This document shows positions 17,710 to 24,234 of a stretch of 64,000 nucleotides of DNA, piece by piece; position 1 is the stretch's first letter; each line of letters begins with the position of its first letter. Position numbers and translations under genes: made by a program. Source of the DNA: Scatosoma sp045128055 (lineage in GTDB: Bacteria; Bacillota; Clostridia; Christensenellales; Borkfalkiaceae); assembly GCA_045128055.1 (NCBI GenBank), contig JBGVRC010000120.1:24030-88029 (forward strand), given 5' to 3'. The notes beneath the pieces are model-generated. The model was not told the DNA's origin. It made no database searches and was given only the letters and a program-made list of their open reading frames with translations.

Positions 17710-18363
17710 ATGGAATATTCCTTTCATATATATAATAAGCTCGCCGCCGACGGCGTTACTATGTCCGCAGAAAAACTCTTACGCGAAGCTTTTCAACGGA
17801 AAAAAGACAAAATGACGGGGGCAGGTACGCGTTCAAACGAAAAAAATAGTGATTTTACACCCCAAGCAACCGCAAAAAACGAAGCCCCGCCCCCCGTCGT
17901 CGTTTGCGTGGGGAGCGACCTTGCCATCGGGGATAGCTTAGGCCCTATTTGCGGCTCTCTTTTAAAATACAAAACACAGGGGGTCCAATGCTTTTTGTAC
18001 GGCACGCTCGCCGCCCCCGTCACCGCAAAAGAAATTAAATATATGCGCTCCTTTTTAAAAAAGACCCACCCAAATAGCCCGATTTTGGCAATCGACGCGG
18101 CGGTGGGGGAGAAAGGGGACATCGGCGTTATCCGCGTCACCGACTCCCCCTTGTTTCCAGGCGCAGGCGCAAATAAGCAGCTCGGCAGTCTTGGCGACGT
18201 GTCTATTTTGGGTATCGTAGCCGAAAAATCGGTAACAAACTACGGCATTTTAAACACTACCCGATTGAATTTGGTGTATACCATGTCCGAGATTATTTCC
18301 GAAGGGGTGTCCGCTTTGCTTTGGGAGCAGGCAGGAAAATCCACTTACTTGCAAAATGCGTAA
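17710..18363 (+). CDS. yyaC: Spore protein YyaC (GPR/HybD-like putative protease)
   Basis: A 217-residue YyaC ortholog, a small sporulation protein of the HybD/GPR peptidase-like fold. The core VVCVGSDLAIGDSLGPICGSLL near residue 65 and AIDAAVGEKGDIGVI near 125 are the family motifs. B. subtilis yyaC also lies near the origin. Residues 34-43 (MTGAGTRSNE) come from a copy of the dispersed element, located in the linker before the folded domain. ACAAAGGAGCG precedes the start. Confidence 0.9.
   Translation: MEYSFHIYNKLAADGVTMSAEKLLREAFQRKKDKMTGAGTRSNEKNSDFTPQATAKNEAPPPVVVCVGSDLAIGDSLGPICGSLLKYKTQGVQCFLYGTLAAPVTAKEIKYMRSFLKKTHPNSPILAIDAAVGEKGDIGVIRVTDSPLFPGAGANKQLGSLGDVSILGIVAEKSVTNYGILNTTRLNLVYTMSEIISEGVSALLWEQAGKSTYLQNA
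17809..17837 (+). repeat. Dispersed 28-bp element, GGGGG/TTC form (in yyaC)
   Basis: Read in frame as TGAGTRSN. The TTC form avoids the TGA that the ATG form would create in this frame. Confidence 0.9.
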
Positions 18364-18379
18364 ACTTTATAAAAAACGA

Positions 18380-18409
18380 TTGACAAACCCCACGCCTTGG
18401 TCTTATAAT
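18380..18409 (+). promoter_or_regulatory. queT promoter
   Basis: TTGACA at 18380-18385 and TATAAT at 18404-18409 with an 18-bp spacer. The predicted transcript begins just before the riboswitch. Confidence 0.8.
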
Positions 18410-18420
18410 AGAAAAACAAA

Positions 18421-18469
18421 GGAAGGTTTTCGGTAGAACACTTCCTTACAATAAAAAAACCGAGGACAC
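18421..18469 (+). promoter_or_regulatory. PreQ1-I riboswitch candidate upstream of queT
   Basis: GGAAG (18421-18425) pairs with CTTCC (18441-18445) to form P1. The loop segment TCGGT (18430-18434) is complementary to ACCGA at 18459-18463 in the following A-rich tail, making the H-type pseudoknot of preQ1-I aptamers. The pseudoknot strand overlaps GAGGA, the queT Shine-Dalgarno sequence, so ligand binding would block translation. This fits the transporter downstream. Confidence 0.75.
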
Positions 18470-18473
18470 ATAA

Positions 18474-19001
18474 ATGAAAACATCCATCACCAAGCGTCTT
18501 TGCCGCGCAGGTATTATCGCCGCGCTGTACACGACGTTGACGTACGTTTTTGCGCCCTTTGCCTTCGGACCTTTTCAAATCCGTCCCGCAGAGGCGCTTT
18601 GTCTTTTAGCTCTTATCTACCCCGAAGCCATACCCGCGCTTGCCGTTGGCTGCGCGCTGTCAAACTTGGCTTCACCCTACGCCTTTTACGATATAACGTT
18701 CGGATCGCTCACAACCCTGCTTTCCGCGTTCATCACGTACCTGGTAGGGGCAAAATTAAAAAATAAGCCTTTAAAAATCTTCGTCGGCGGACTTTTTCCC
18801 GTCCTTTTAAACGCCTTTTTGATTCCGTTCGTCATCGTATTTTTATGCGACGGCGGTGGGGATTCCGTATGGGTGGCATACTTCACCTTTGTCGGCTCTA
18901 TCTTCCTTACGCAAAGCGTTTGGGTGTACGGGCTCGGCGCGCCGTTATACGTTACGATTGCGCGTTTAAAGAAAAAAGGCGTCCGTTTTTTAGCGGATTG
19001 A
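18474..19001 (+). CDS. queT: QueT-family queuosine precursor transporter
   Basis: A small integral membrane protein of 175 residues with about five hydrophobic segments, the likely substrate-binding S component for import of a queuosine precursor (preQ1 or preQ0). FGPFQIRPAEALCLLALIYPEAIPAL near residues 24-50 is characteristic of QueT. The upstream preQ1-I-type pseudoknot supports the assignment. No energy-coupling ECF genes are in the window. A probable diverged copy of the dispersed element lies antisense within FITYLVGAKL. Confidence 0.9.
   Translation: MKTSITKRLCRAGIIAALYTTLTYVFAPFAFGPFQIRPAEALCLLALIYPEAIPALAVGCALSNLASPYAFYDITFGSLTTLLSAFITYLVGAKLKNKPLKIFVGGLFPVLLNAFLIPFVIVFLCDGGGDSVWVAYFTFVGSIFLTQSVWVYGLGAPLYVTIARLKKKGVRFLAD
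18729..18751 (-). repeat. Dispersed element, diverged copy in queT
   Basis: TTCATCACGTACCTGGTA on the plus strand matches the intergenic CGTAC form. Read on the gene's strand it gives AFITYLVGA, which may also be natural transmembrane sequence. Confidence 0.45.
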
Positions 19002-19065
19002 CCGCTTTTTCCCGATATTTTTAGCAAAAAATACCTTTTTCGCCAAAAAAATTTTCAAAAAAGTA

Positions 19066-19094
19066 TTGCATTTTGGCTTTGCGTGTAGTATAAT
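19066..19094 (+). promoter_or_regulatory. Promoter of the nucleotidase/guanylate-kinase gene
   Basis: TTGCAT at 19066-19071 and TATAAT at 19089-19094 with a 17-bp spacer, followed by a leader that contains a terminator-like hairpin. Confidence 0.7.
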
Positions 19095-19117
19095 ACATCT
19101 CCAAACAAAACTAAACA

Positions 19118-19164
19118 AACAACTTTCCGTAGTTTCTGTATCAAATACGGCAAAGTTGTTTTTT
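19118..19164 (+). terminator. Leader terminator/attenuator before the fusion gene
   Basis: AACAACTTT (19118-19126) pairs with AAAGTTGTT (19152-19160), and CCGTA with TACGG inside it, followed by a T run to 19164. It sits between the promoter and the start codon, so it is either an attenuator or the end of a short RNA. Confidence 0.6.
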
Positions 19165-19180
19165 AATATAGGAGTAAATT

Positions 19181-20296
19181 ATGAAGAGAAGATTTAAATT
19201 ATCCACAGCGCTCGACATTGACGACGTTTTGATGGAATGTACGGCGTACGCAGTCAAGCTCGCCAACGAAAAATACAAATTTGACCCGCCCCTTTCCATT
19301 TACGAAATCAAACAATGGGGCAAGCAGGGCACTCGCTCGGACGTGATACACGAATTTTTTTCCGACCCCGATTTCTATCGCACCCAACCCGTGATGGAAG
19401 GCGCAAAAGAATTCGTCCGCGAGCTTTCCAAACGCACGGAAGTATTCGTTTCCACGGCTATCCCGCCCGAGTTTATGGGCATTCGCGCTAAGCGTATCTT
19501 GGAAGAATTCCCCGAAATCCCCGCCGATCACATTTACATGGGCGCGCGCAAGGATAAAATCAAGGTGGACATTCTTTTCGACGACGGTATGCACAACGTA
19601 ATGCGTTCCAGCGCGCAGTACCCCATTTTACGTCGTTGGCCTTGGAACCAAGCGGCTACGGGCGTGCTCGCCGTCAACACCTACGACGAATTTTTAAAGA
19701 TGGTGGAAGTGATAGCCGACAGCTATTCGATAAAGCAAGACGCGGAGATTTTAAGCGAACCGAGCGCCGTCGTTTTCGTCGGACCTTCGGGCAGCGGGAA
19801 ATCCAAGATCGCTACGCAAATTTTATCCAAGACGGATAAGTTTGAAAAACTCGTCAGCTACACCACCAAAGACCCCACCGCCGTCACACCCAACGCTTGG
19901 TACAACTACGTTTCGGAAGAAACCTTTATCCAAATGAAAGAAAGCGGAGAGCTGTTTCAATCGACCATGTACGCAGGGCAGGGGTACGGCTCGAAAAAAT
20001 CGGACGTAGAAAAAATTCTATCTTCCGGAAAACACGTGTTGGCTACTATGGATATTTGCGGCGCGATGTCGCTCAAAACCAACTTCAAAAACGTTATCAC
20101 CATTTATATCAAGCGTGATAAAAAGGGCTTGCTTGGCAACATTTTGCGCAAAAACTCGTCCATCGAAGACAAAGTAAACCGCATCATCGCCATCGAATCG
20201 GAAGCGCAAACGGCGGCGATTTGCGATTACGTAGTCGAATTTGACAACTACGCAGACGCCATCGCGCAGGTCAACGAAATTTTAAAAATCAAATAA
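19181..20296 (+). CDS. 5'(3')-nucleotidase (NT5C-type HAD) fused to a guanylate-kinase-like domain
   Basis: A 371-residue two-domain protein. Residues about 6-180 are a HAD phosphatase of the NT5C type (DIDDVLMECTAYAVKLANEKY; acidic motif FDDG near 131), which would remove phosphate from (deoxy)nucleotides. Residues about 195-371 form a guanylate-kinase-like domain with the P-loop GPSGSGKS near 201-208 and the late DICGAM motif. The usual TTRPxRxGE GMP-binding segment is diverged (TTKDPTAVTPNAW), so GMP kinase activity is doubtful. AGGAG precedes the start. Possibly a nucleotide-pool enzyme or regulator; the fusion is unusual. Confidence 0.75.
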   Translation: MKRRFKLSTALDIDDVLMECTAYAVKLANEKYKFDPPLSIYEIKQWGKQGTRSDVIHEFFSDPDFYRTQPVMEGAKEFVRELSKRTEVFVSTAIPPEFMGIRAKRILEEFPEIPADHIYMGARKDKIKVDILFDDGMHNVMRSSAQYPILRRWPWNQAATGVLAVNTYDEFLKMVEVIADSYSIKQDAEILSEPSAVVFVGPSGSGKSKIATQILSKTDKFEKLVSYTTKDPTAVTPNAWYNYVSEETFIQMKESGELFQSTMYAGQGYGSKKSDVEKILSSGKHVLATMDICGAMSLKTNFKNVITIYIKRDKKGLLGNILRKNSSIEDKVNRIIAIESEAQTAAICDYVVEFDNYADAIAQVNEILKIK

Positions 20297-20302
20297 AGCA
20301 AA

Positions 20303-20337
20303 AAACGACCCGTTTTTCGGGTCGTTTCGTTTTTATT
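20303..20337 (+). terminator. Terminator after the fusion gene
   Basis: ACGACCCG / CGGGTCGT hairpin followed by a T-rich run. Confidence 0.88.
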
Positions 20338-20341
20338 TCTT

Positions 20342-20371
20342 GTTTCATCGCGTACATGGTACGACTATTTT
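20342..20371 (-). repeat. Dispersed 28-bp element, CGTAC/ATG form
   Basis: Intergenic copy between two terminators; the central C is replaced, giving GTACCATGTAC on the minus strand. Confidence 0.8.
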
Positions 20372-20384
20372 CCTTTTCTGCAAT

Positions 20385-20414
20385 AAAAAGCTCCGTTTGT
20401 ACGGAGCTTTTTTC
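20385..20414 (-). terminator. rplU-rpmA operon terminator (bidirectional)
   Basis: AAAAAGCTCCG / CGGAGCTTTTTT symmetric hairpin with T-runs on both strands, just past the rpmA stop. Confidence 0.88.
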
Positions 20415-20421
20415 TCATTGT

Positions 20422-20697
20422 TTACGCGTTGGGATAAACGCTTGCTTTTTTCTTGTCTTTGCCCATTCTTTCATAACGAACAACGCCGTCAACAAGAGCA
20501 AACAACGTATCGTCTTTGCCGATGCTTACGTTCGTGCCGGGATGAATTTTCGTACCTCTTTGGCGAACGAGAATGTTGCCAGCGAGAACAGCTTGACCAT
20601 CGCTACGCTTTACGCCAAGTCTTTTCGCTTCGCTGTCTCTACCGTTGTGGGAAGAGCCGGTACCTTTTTTATGAGCGAATAAACTGATAAAAATCAT
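20422..20697 (-). CDS. rpmA: 50S ribosomal protein L27
   Basis: L27 of the large ribosomal subunit, 91 residues. The conserved GTGSSHNGRDSEAKRLGVK begins near residue 12. In Firmicutes L27 carries a short N-terminal extension cut by the cysteine protease Prp after Phe; here MIFISLF precedes AHKKG, fitting cleavage after F7. rplU lies upstream on the same strand, but the prp gene usually found between rplU and rpmA is absent, since the gap is only 65 bp. AAGGAG precedes the start. Confidence 0.97.
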   Translation of the reverse strand: MIFISLFAHKKGTGSSHNGRDSEAKRLGVKRSDGQAVLAGNILVRQRGTKIHPGTNVSIGKDDTLFALVDGVVRYERMGKDKKKASVYPNA

Positions 20698-20762
20698 CTT
20701 TATTTCTCCTTAAATTCAAATTTTCCTGTCCTTTTTATCAGGACGAAGTGCAGCATAAGTAA

Positions 20763-21068
20763 TTAGAGTTCGATCTTTTCAACTTTTACTGCGGTGAAGG
20801 GCTGTCTGTGACCCTGCTTCTTACGTTCGTTTTTCTTAGCTTTGTACTTGAAGACGATGATTTTCTTCGCCTTGTCTTGCTTAACGACCGTAGCGGTAAC
20901 TTTTGCGGATTCAACTTCCGCGCCCGTCTTGATACCGTTTTCGTCAGCAACCATCAATACTTTGAAGGATACGGTTTCGCCTTCCGCTGCTGCGAGCTTT
21001 TCAACTCTTACAACGTCGCCTTCCGCTACTTTGTATTGCTTGTTGCCGTTATCGATGATAGCGTACAT
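20763..21068 (-). CDS. rplU: 50S ribosomal protein L21
   Basis: L21 of the large subunit, 101 residues, beginning MYAIIDNGNKQYKVAEGDVV and containing the basic YKAKKNERKKQGHRQPF segment. It is the first gene of the rplU-rpmA operon, transcribed from a strong promoter at about 21174-21203 through a leader of roughly 100 nucleotides with two hairpins. AAAGAGGAGG precedes the start. Confidence 0.97.
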   Translation of the reverse strand: MYAIIDNGNKQYKVAEGDVVRVEKLAAAEGETVSFKVLMVADENGIKTGAEVESAKVTATVVKQDKAKKIIVFKYKAKKNERKKQGHRQPFTAVKVEKIEL

Positions 21069-21142
21069 AAAAAGTTTTTACCTCCTCTTTCCAGTCTCGA
21101 AGAATATCCAAGGCGCAGCATTTTATAAAAAATTGCTGACTT

Positions 21143-21203
21143 AAAAAAGCCCGTTTCTATCGGCTCGACTATCACTATACCATATTTTTTTCGCTTCCGT
21201 CAA
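21143..21203 (-). promoter_or_regulatory. rplU promoter and leader with terminator-like hairpin
   Basis: On the minus strand TTGACG (21198-21203) and TATAGT (21174-21179) are 18 bp apart. The transcript then forms an AGCC / GGCT hairpin followed by six T (21143-21165). This suggests attenuation, and L21 leaders in Firmicutes are known autoregulatory RNAs, but I cannot confirm that structure here. Confidence 0.5.
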
Positions 21204-21270
21204 GCATTTTTGCTTTATTTTGCGTATTTTTTTACTTTTTTTCAGCATACTAAACGAAAAGGAGAGATTT

Positions 21271-21717
21271 ATGGAAAACAAAGCAATCAAAAAAACGGAA
21301 GAAGCCCTTGCGGAAATTTATCGCAACGCCCAACTCGCGCTCGTGTCCATTTCTGACATTTTGCCCGCTGTGGAAGACGAAACGATTAAAAACGAGCTGC
21401 ATTCTCAACACGAAGAATACGAACGCTTTTCGGCAAAAGCCGCCGTTCTTGCCCGCGATATGGGCTTGGAATTAAAAGAACCCAACCCTATGAAAAAGGC
21501 TATGATGTGGGGTTCTATCAAAATGAACACGTTGACGGACAACTCCCGCTCGCACATCGCGGAAATGATGGTGCAGGGCACGGTTATGGGCATCACCGCT
21601 CTCCGCGCGACGGCAGGGGACGTACCCGCCGACGGCAATCAGGAAATCATTTCCCTTTTAAACGAGATGATCCACAAGGAAGAACAGTTTGAAAAAACGT
21701 GGAAAAACTACCTTTAA
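21271..21717 (+). CDS. Ferritin-like helical protein of unknown function
   Basis: A soluble, mostly helical 148-residue protein from the ATG at 21271, preceded by AAAAGGAGAGA; an upstream start at 21220 is unlikely. The spacing of Glu and His residues (NELHSQHEEYERF near 46-58, NEMIHKEEQFEKTW near 134-147) suggests a four-helix ferritin-like bundle. The metal-ligand pattern is not complete enough to name an activity. It is monocistronic with its own terminator. Similar small proteins occur in Clostridia without assigned function. Confidence 0.6.
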   Translation: MENKAIKKTEEALAEIYRNAQLALVSISDILPAVEDETIKNELHSQHEEYERFSAKAAVLARDMGLELKEPNPMKKAMMWGSIKMNTLTDNSRSHIAEMMVQGTVMGITALRATAGDVPADGNQEIISLLNEMIHKEEQFEKTWKNYL

Positions 21718-21738
21718 TATCTTTTCAATGCATCATAA

Positions 21739-21763
21739 GACCCGCCGCAAGGCGGGTTTTTTG
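21739..21763 (+). terminator. Terminator after the ferritin-like gene
   Basis: CCCGCC / GGCGGG stem with a GCAA loop and six T. Confidence 0.9.
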
Positions 21764-21782
21764 TCTTGTACCCATATTATTA

Positions 21783-21812
21783 TTTCAACGCGTACCTGCC
21801 CCCGTCGTTTTT
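21783..21812 (-). repeat. Dispersed 28-bp element, GGGGG/TTG form (first of a tandem pair)
   Basis: Full-length intergenic copy on the minus strand, directly abutting a second copy with a different five-base block. The rest of the 400-bp gap (21718-22116) holds two other hairpins and a promoter, no gene. Confidence 0.88.
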
Positions 21813-21842
21813 CATTTAACCCGTACCTGGTATGCCCGTTTT
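21811..21842 (-). repeat. Dispersed 28-bp element, CATAC form (second of a tandem pair)
   Basis: The minus strand reads GGGCATACCAGGTACGGGTT. It overlaps the outer end of its neighbour by two bases. Confidence 0.75.
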
Positions 21843-21907
21843 ACCAAACAAAGCTTTTCAAGCGGGGAATATTTTTATATATTCCCCAAGAAAATATCCC
21901 CCGTTCC

Positions 21908-22062
21908 TTTACTTTTTTAAAAATTTGTGTTATAATGGAAAATGCGAGAGAATACGGGGTTTTCTCCACAACAACGAAACGGGGAGAAAACCAACCATTT
22001 TTTGCCCATTCTCCCGTGATAGCAAAAATAAAAATTTAAGAGATTATTCTATAATCTCTTAA
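21908..22062 (+). promoter_or_regulatory. holB promoter and two leader hairpins
   Basis: TTTACT (21908-21913) and TATAAT (21931-21936), 17-bp spacer. Downstream are two strong hairpins: GGTTTTCTCC pairing with GGAGAAAACC (about 21958-21993), and TAAGAGATTAT pairing with ATAATCTCTTA (about 22038-22062). The roughly 180-nt leader before holB is otherwise empty. Confidence 0.5.
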
Positions 22063-22116
22063 AAGTATAAAAAACACTTATATTTTATCGGGATTTTTAC
22101 CCCGAAAAAGGATACT

Positions 22117-23091
22117 ATGCAAACGCTTTTTCAGTCTTTAAAGGCATACCGCCTTATCAAAACCGAATATGCGGAAAACAAGCTTTCGCACGCGTATATG
22201 CTCTTGTTCGACGATACGCGCAATCTTCGTTTCGCTTTAAAAACGTTTGCAAAAATTTTCTTTTGCGAAGACGAATTTTCCCCCGATTTCGCCCGTATTT
22301 CTTCCCTTATCGACGACGAAGCTTTTTCCGATTGTTTGCTTTTCCCTGCCGAAAAGGACAAAAAGATTAAGGTGGAAGACGCGGAAAAAATCGTAGAAGA
22401 AAGCCTTTTAACCCCCGTCGAAGGGGATAAAAAGCTGTTTGTCATCGGCGACTTTGCCGAAGCTAACGTACAAACACAAAACAAGCTTTTAAAGCTCTTG
22501 GAAGAACCGCCCAAAGGCGTGTATTTCCTTTTGGGCGCAACTTCTCCCCACTCCGTCCTTACCACCGTCTTATCCCGCGTAAAAACGCTGGAAATAAACG
22601 GGTTTGAAACAAATTTACTCACCCAGGCGTTGGCGCGGATTTACGGCGATAAATACGAAAAAACCGCCCTTTCCTTGTGCGCGGCGGCAGCGGACGGAAG
22701 CCTTGGCAAAGCGCAAAATATGCTGGAAGGCGGGTATTACAAAAACCTTTTGGAAGACGCAAAAGAGCTGTGTCTTTGCGAGAATTACCGCTTGCCGAGC
22801 GTAGTGAAAACGGTTGGCGAAACCAAACGCCAAAAAGAATTTTTATCCGTTTTACGGCTGATTTTCAGGGACGCTTTGGTGTTGAAAGCCCAAGGCAAAG
22901 CGGGCGAGAAAAATCTTCTTTTGCAAGCGGAAAAATCCGCTTTGTACGAAGTGGCGGAAAAATACTCCGCCCACGCGCTCTTGTTTGCGCAAGAAGCCCT
23001 TTCCGCAGCGGAAAAACAAATCTTCACAAACGCGAATTTCGCGCAATGTATAGAAATTTGCGCGGCAAAAATCCGAAAAGAAAACAAATAA
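22117..23091 (+). CDS. holB: DNA polymerase III delta' subunit
   Basis: Clamp-loader subunit that helps load the beta clamp on DNA. The 324-residue protein begins like HolB (ENKLSHAYMLLFDD near 21), lacks a functional P-loop as usual for delta', and contains the sensor-region NVQTQNKLLKLLEEPPKGVYFLLGA around residues 114-140 followed by VLSRVKTLEI. It precedes ricT by 30 bp on the same strand, matching the Bacillus holB-yaaT order. The short spacing points to co-transcription. Confidence 0.92.
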   Translation: MQTLFQSLKAYRLIKTEYAENKLSHAYMLLFDDTRNLRFALKTFAKIFFCEDEFSPDFARISSLIDDEAFSDCLLFPAEKDKKIKVEDAEKIVEESLLTPVEGDKKLFVIGDFAEANVQTQNKLLKLLEEPPKGVYFLLGATSPHSVLTTVLSRVKTLEINGFETNLLTQALARIYGDKYEKTALSLCAAAADGSLGKAQNMLEGGYYKNLLEDAKELCLCENYRLPSVVKTVGETKRQKEFLSVLRLIFRDALVLKAQGKAGEKNLLLQAEKSALYEVAEKYSAHALLFAQEALSAAEKQIFTNANFAQCIEICAAKIRKENK

Positions 23092-23121
23092 GCAGCGGTT
23101 ATGTCTGCATAAGGAATATTT

Positions 23122-23982
23122 ATGATAAAAGTAGTTGGTATTAAATTTAAAAACGGCGGGAAGCTGTATTACTTTTCGCCCAAAGCAGGGGACGTGTACG
23201 AACGGAATATGCCCGTCGTTGTGGAAACTTCGCGCGGTTTGGAATACGCTTGGGTGGCGTATCCCGAAAAAATCGTTTCCGACGACGAAGTGGTACAACC
23301 CTTAAAGCCCGTCATTCGTATCGCCACGCAAAAGGACAAAGAATATTACGCCGCTTGCGAAGCAAAACGCCCGCAAGCTATGCAAATTTGCAGGGAAAAA
23401 ATAGCGGCGCGGGGCTTGGAAATGAAGCTTGTTGACTGCGAATACGCTTTTGACGGCAGTAAGATTTCTTTCTTTTTCACGTCCGACAATCGCGTGGATT
23501 TCAGAGAGCTTGTCAAAGATTTGGCTTCCACTTTCCATTCCCGTATCGAGCTTCGCCAAGTGGGTACGCGCGACGAAACCAAGTATTTGGGCGGGCTTGC
23601 GCCCTGCGGCAGAATTTGTTGCTGCGCGGGGAATATGCCCGAATTTAAAAAGGTGAGCGTGAAGATGGCGAAAACGCAGGGTCTTTCCTTGAACCCCGGT
23701 AAAATCAGCGGGCTTTGCGGTAGGTTGATGTGCTGTTTGAGCTATGAAAACGATTACTATGCCGAAGCCAGCAAGAAAATGCCGAAAATCGGCTCGGAAG
23801 TCAGCACGCTGGAAGGCAAGGGCATCGTCGTGTCCGTCAATATGCTGAAAATGCAGGTAAAAGTGAAGATTGACGATAGAAACGGCGACTGGATTTATAA
23901 GGATTTCGACGTGGAAGACGTACGCTTTAAAAAGCCTATCAACAGCGACAAAGCGGACGATGACGACAAAGATGATGAATAA
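23122..23982 (+). CDS. ricT: RicT/YaaT, PSP1-domain regulator
   Basis: PSP1-domain protein of 286 residues. In Bacillus, RicT acts with RicA and RicF to promote RNase Y-dependent mRNA processing and sporulation phosphorelay activity. It has PSP1-type Cys motifs: LAPCGRICCCAGNMPEFKKVSVKMAKTQ and GLCGRLMCCLSYENDYY near residues 156-215, with ligands for [4Fe-4S] clusters. The C-terminus is highly acidic (DKADDDDKDDE). The unusual hairpin array at 23991-24170 starts immediately after the stop. Confidence 0.93.
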   Translation: MIKVVGIKFKNGGKLYYFSPKAGDVYERNMPVVVETSRGLEYAWVAYPEKIVSDDEVVQPLKPVIRIATQKDKEYYAACEAKRPQAMQICREKIAARGLEMKLVDCEYAFDGSKISFFFTSDNRVDFRELVKDLASTFHSRIELRQVGTRDETKYLGGLAPCGRICCCAGNMPEFKKVSVKMAKTQGLSLNPGKISGLCGRLMCCLSYENDYYAEASKKMPKIGSEVSTLEGKGIVVSVNMLKMQVKVKIDDRNGDWIYKDFDVEDVRFKKPINSDKADDDDKDDE

Positions 23983-23990
23983 TAACTAAA

Positions 23991-24170
23991 TTTGCCCTTG
24001 CGGGCAAGTGAAGTTTACTTTGTAAGTGAAGTTATCCTTTGGATAGTGAAGTTTTGCCTTTGGCAAAGTAAAAAATAATTTCCATAACTTGCGCACAGCG
24101 CAAACTTCACTTGTTTATAAACAAACTTCACTGCGTAGCAACTTCACTTTCGCGACAGCGAAAACTTCAC
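23991..24170. repeat. Inverted array of seven 8-mers separated by mini-hairpins
   Basis: GTGAAGTT occurs at 24008, 24026 and 24046, then its complement AACTTCAC at 24103, 24124, 24140 and 24163. Each spacer is itself a perfect small hairpin, each different: TTAC-TTT-GTAA, ATCC-TTT-GGAT, TTGCC-TTT-GGCAA, then TTGCGC-ACA-GCGCAA, TTGTTTATAAACAA, TGC-GTA-GCA and TTTCGC-GACA-GCGAAA. The two halves could pair into one long cruciform centred near 24078. Confidence 0.85.
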
Positions 24171-24180
24171 CCTTAACAAG

Positions 24181-24203
24181 CCACCAGGTATGCGATGAAA
24201 TAG
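24181..24203 (+). repeat. Dispersed element, CCAC/ATG form (islet edge)
   Basis: CCACCAGGTATGCGATGAAA, followed by a terminator. The 37 bp at 24176-24212 are identical to 31899-31935. Confidence 0.85.
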
Positions 24204-24205
24204 AA

Positions 24206-24234
24206 AAAACAGCCTTTTTAGGGCTGTTTTTTGT
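24206..24234. terminator. Terminator at the 3' end of the minus-strand islet gene
   Basis: AAAAAACAGCC / GGCTGTTTTTT hairpin, usable from both directions. Confidence 0.85.

Noticed and set aside
23991..24170. CRISPR-like array with regular 8-mers
   Set aside because: Repeats are only 8 bp, the second half is inverted, spacers are self-complementary, and no cas genes are present.
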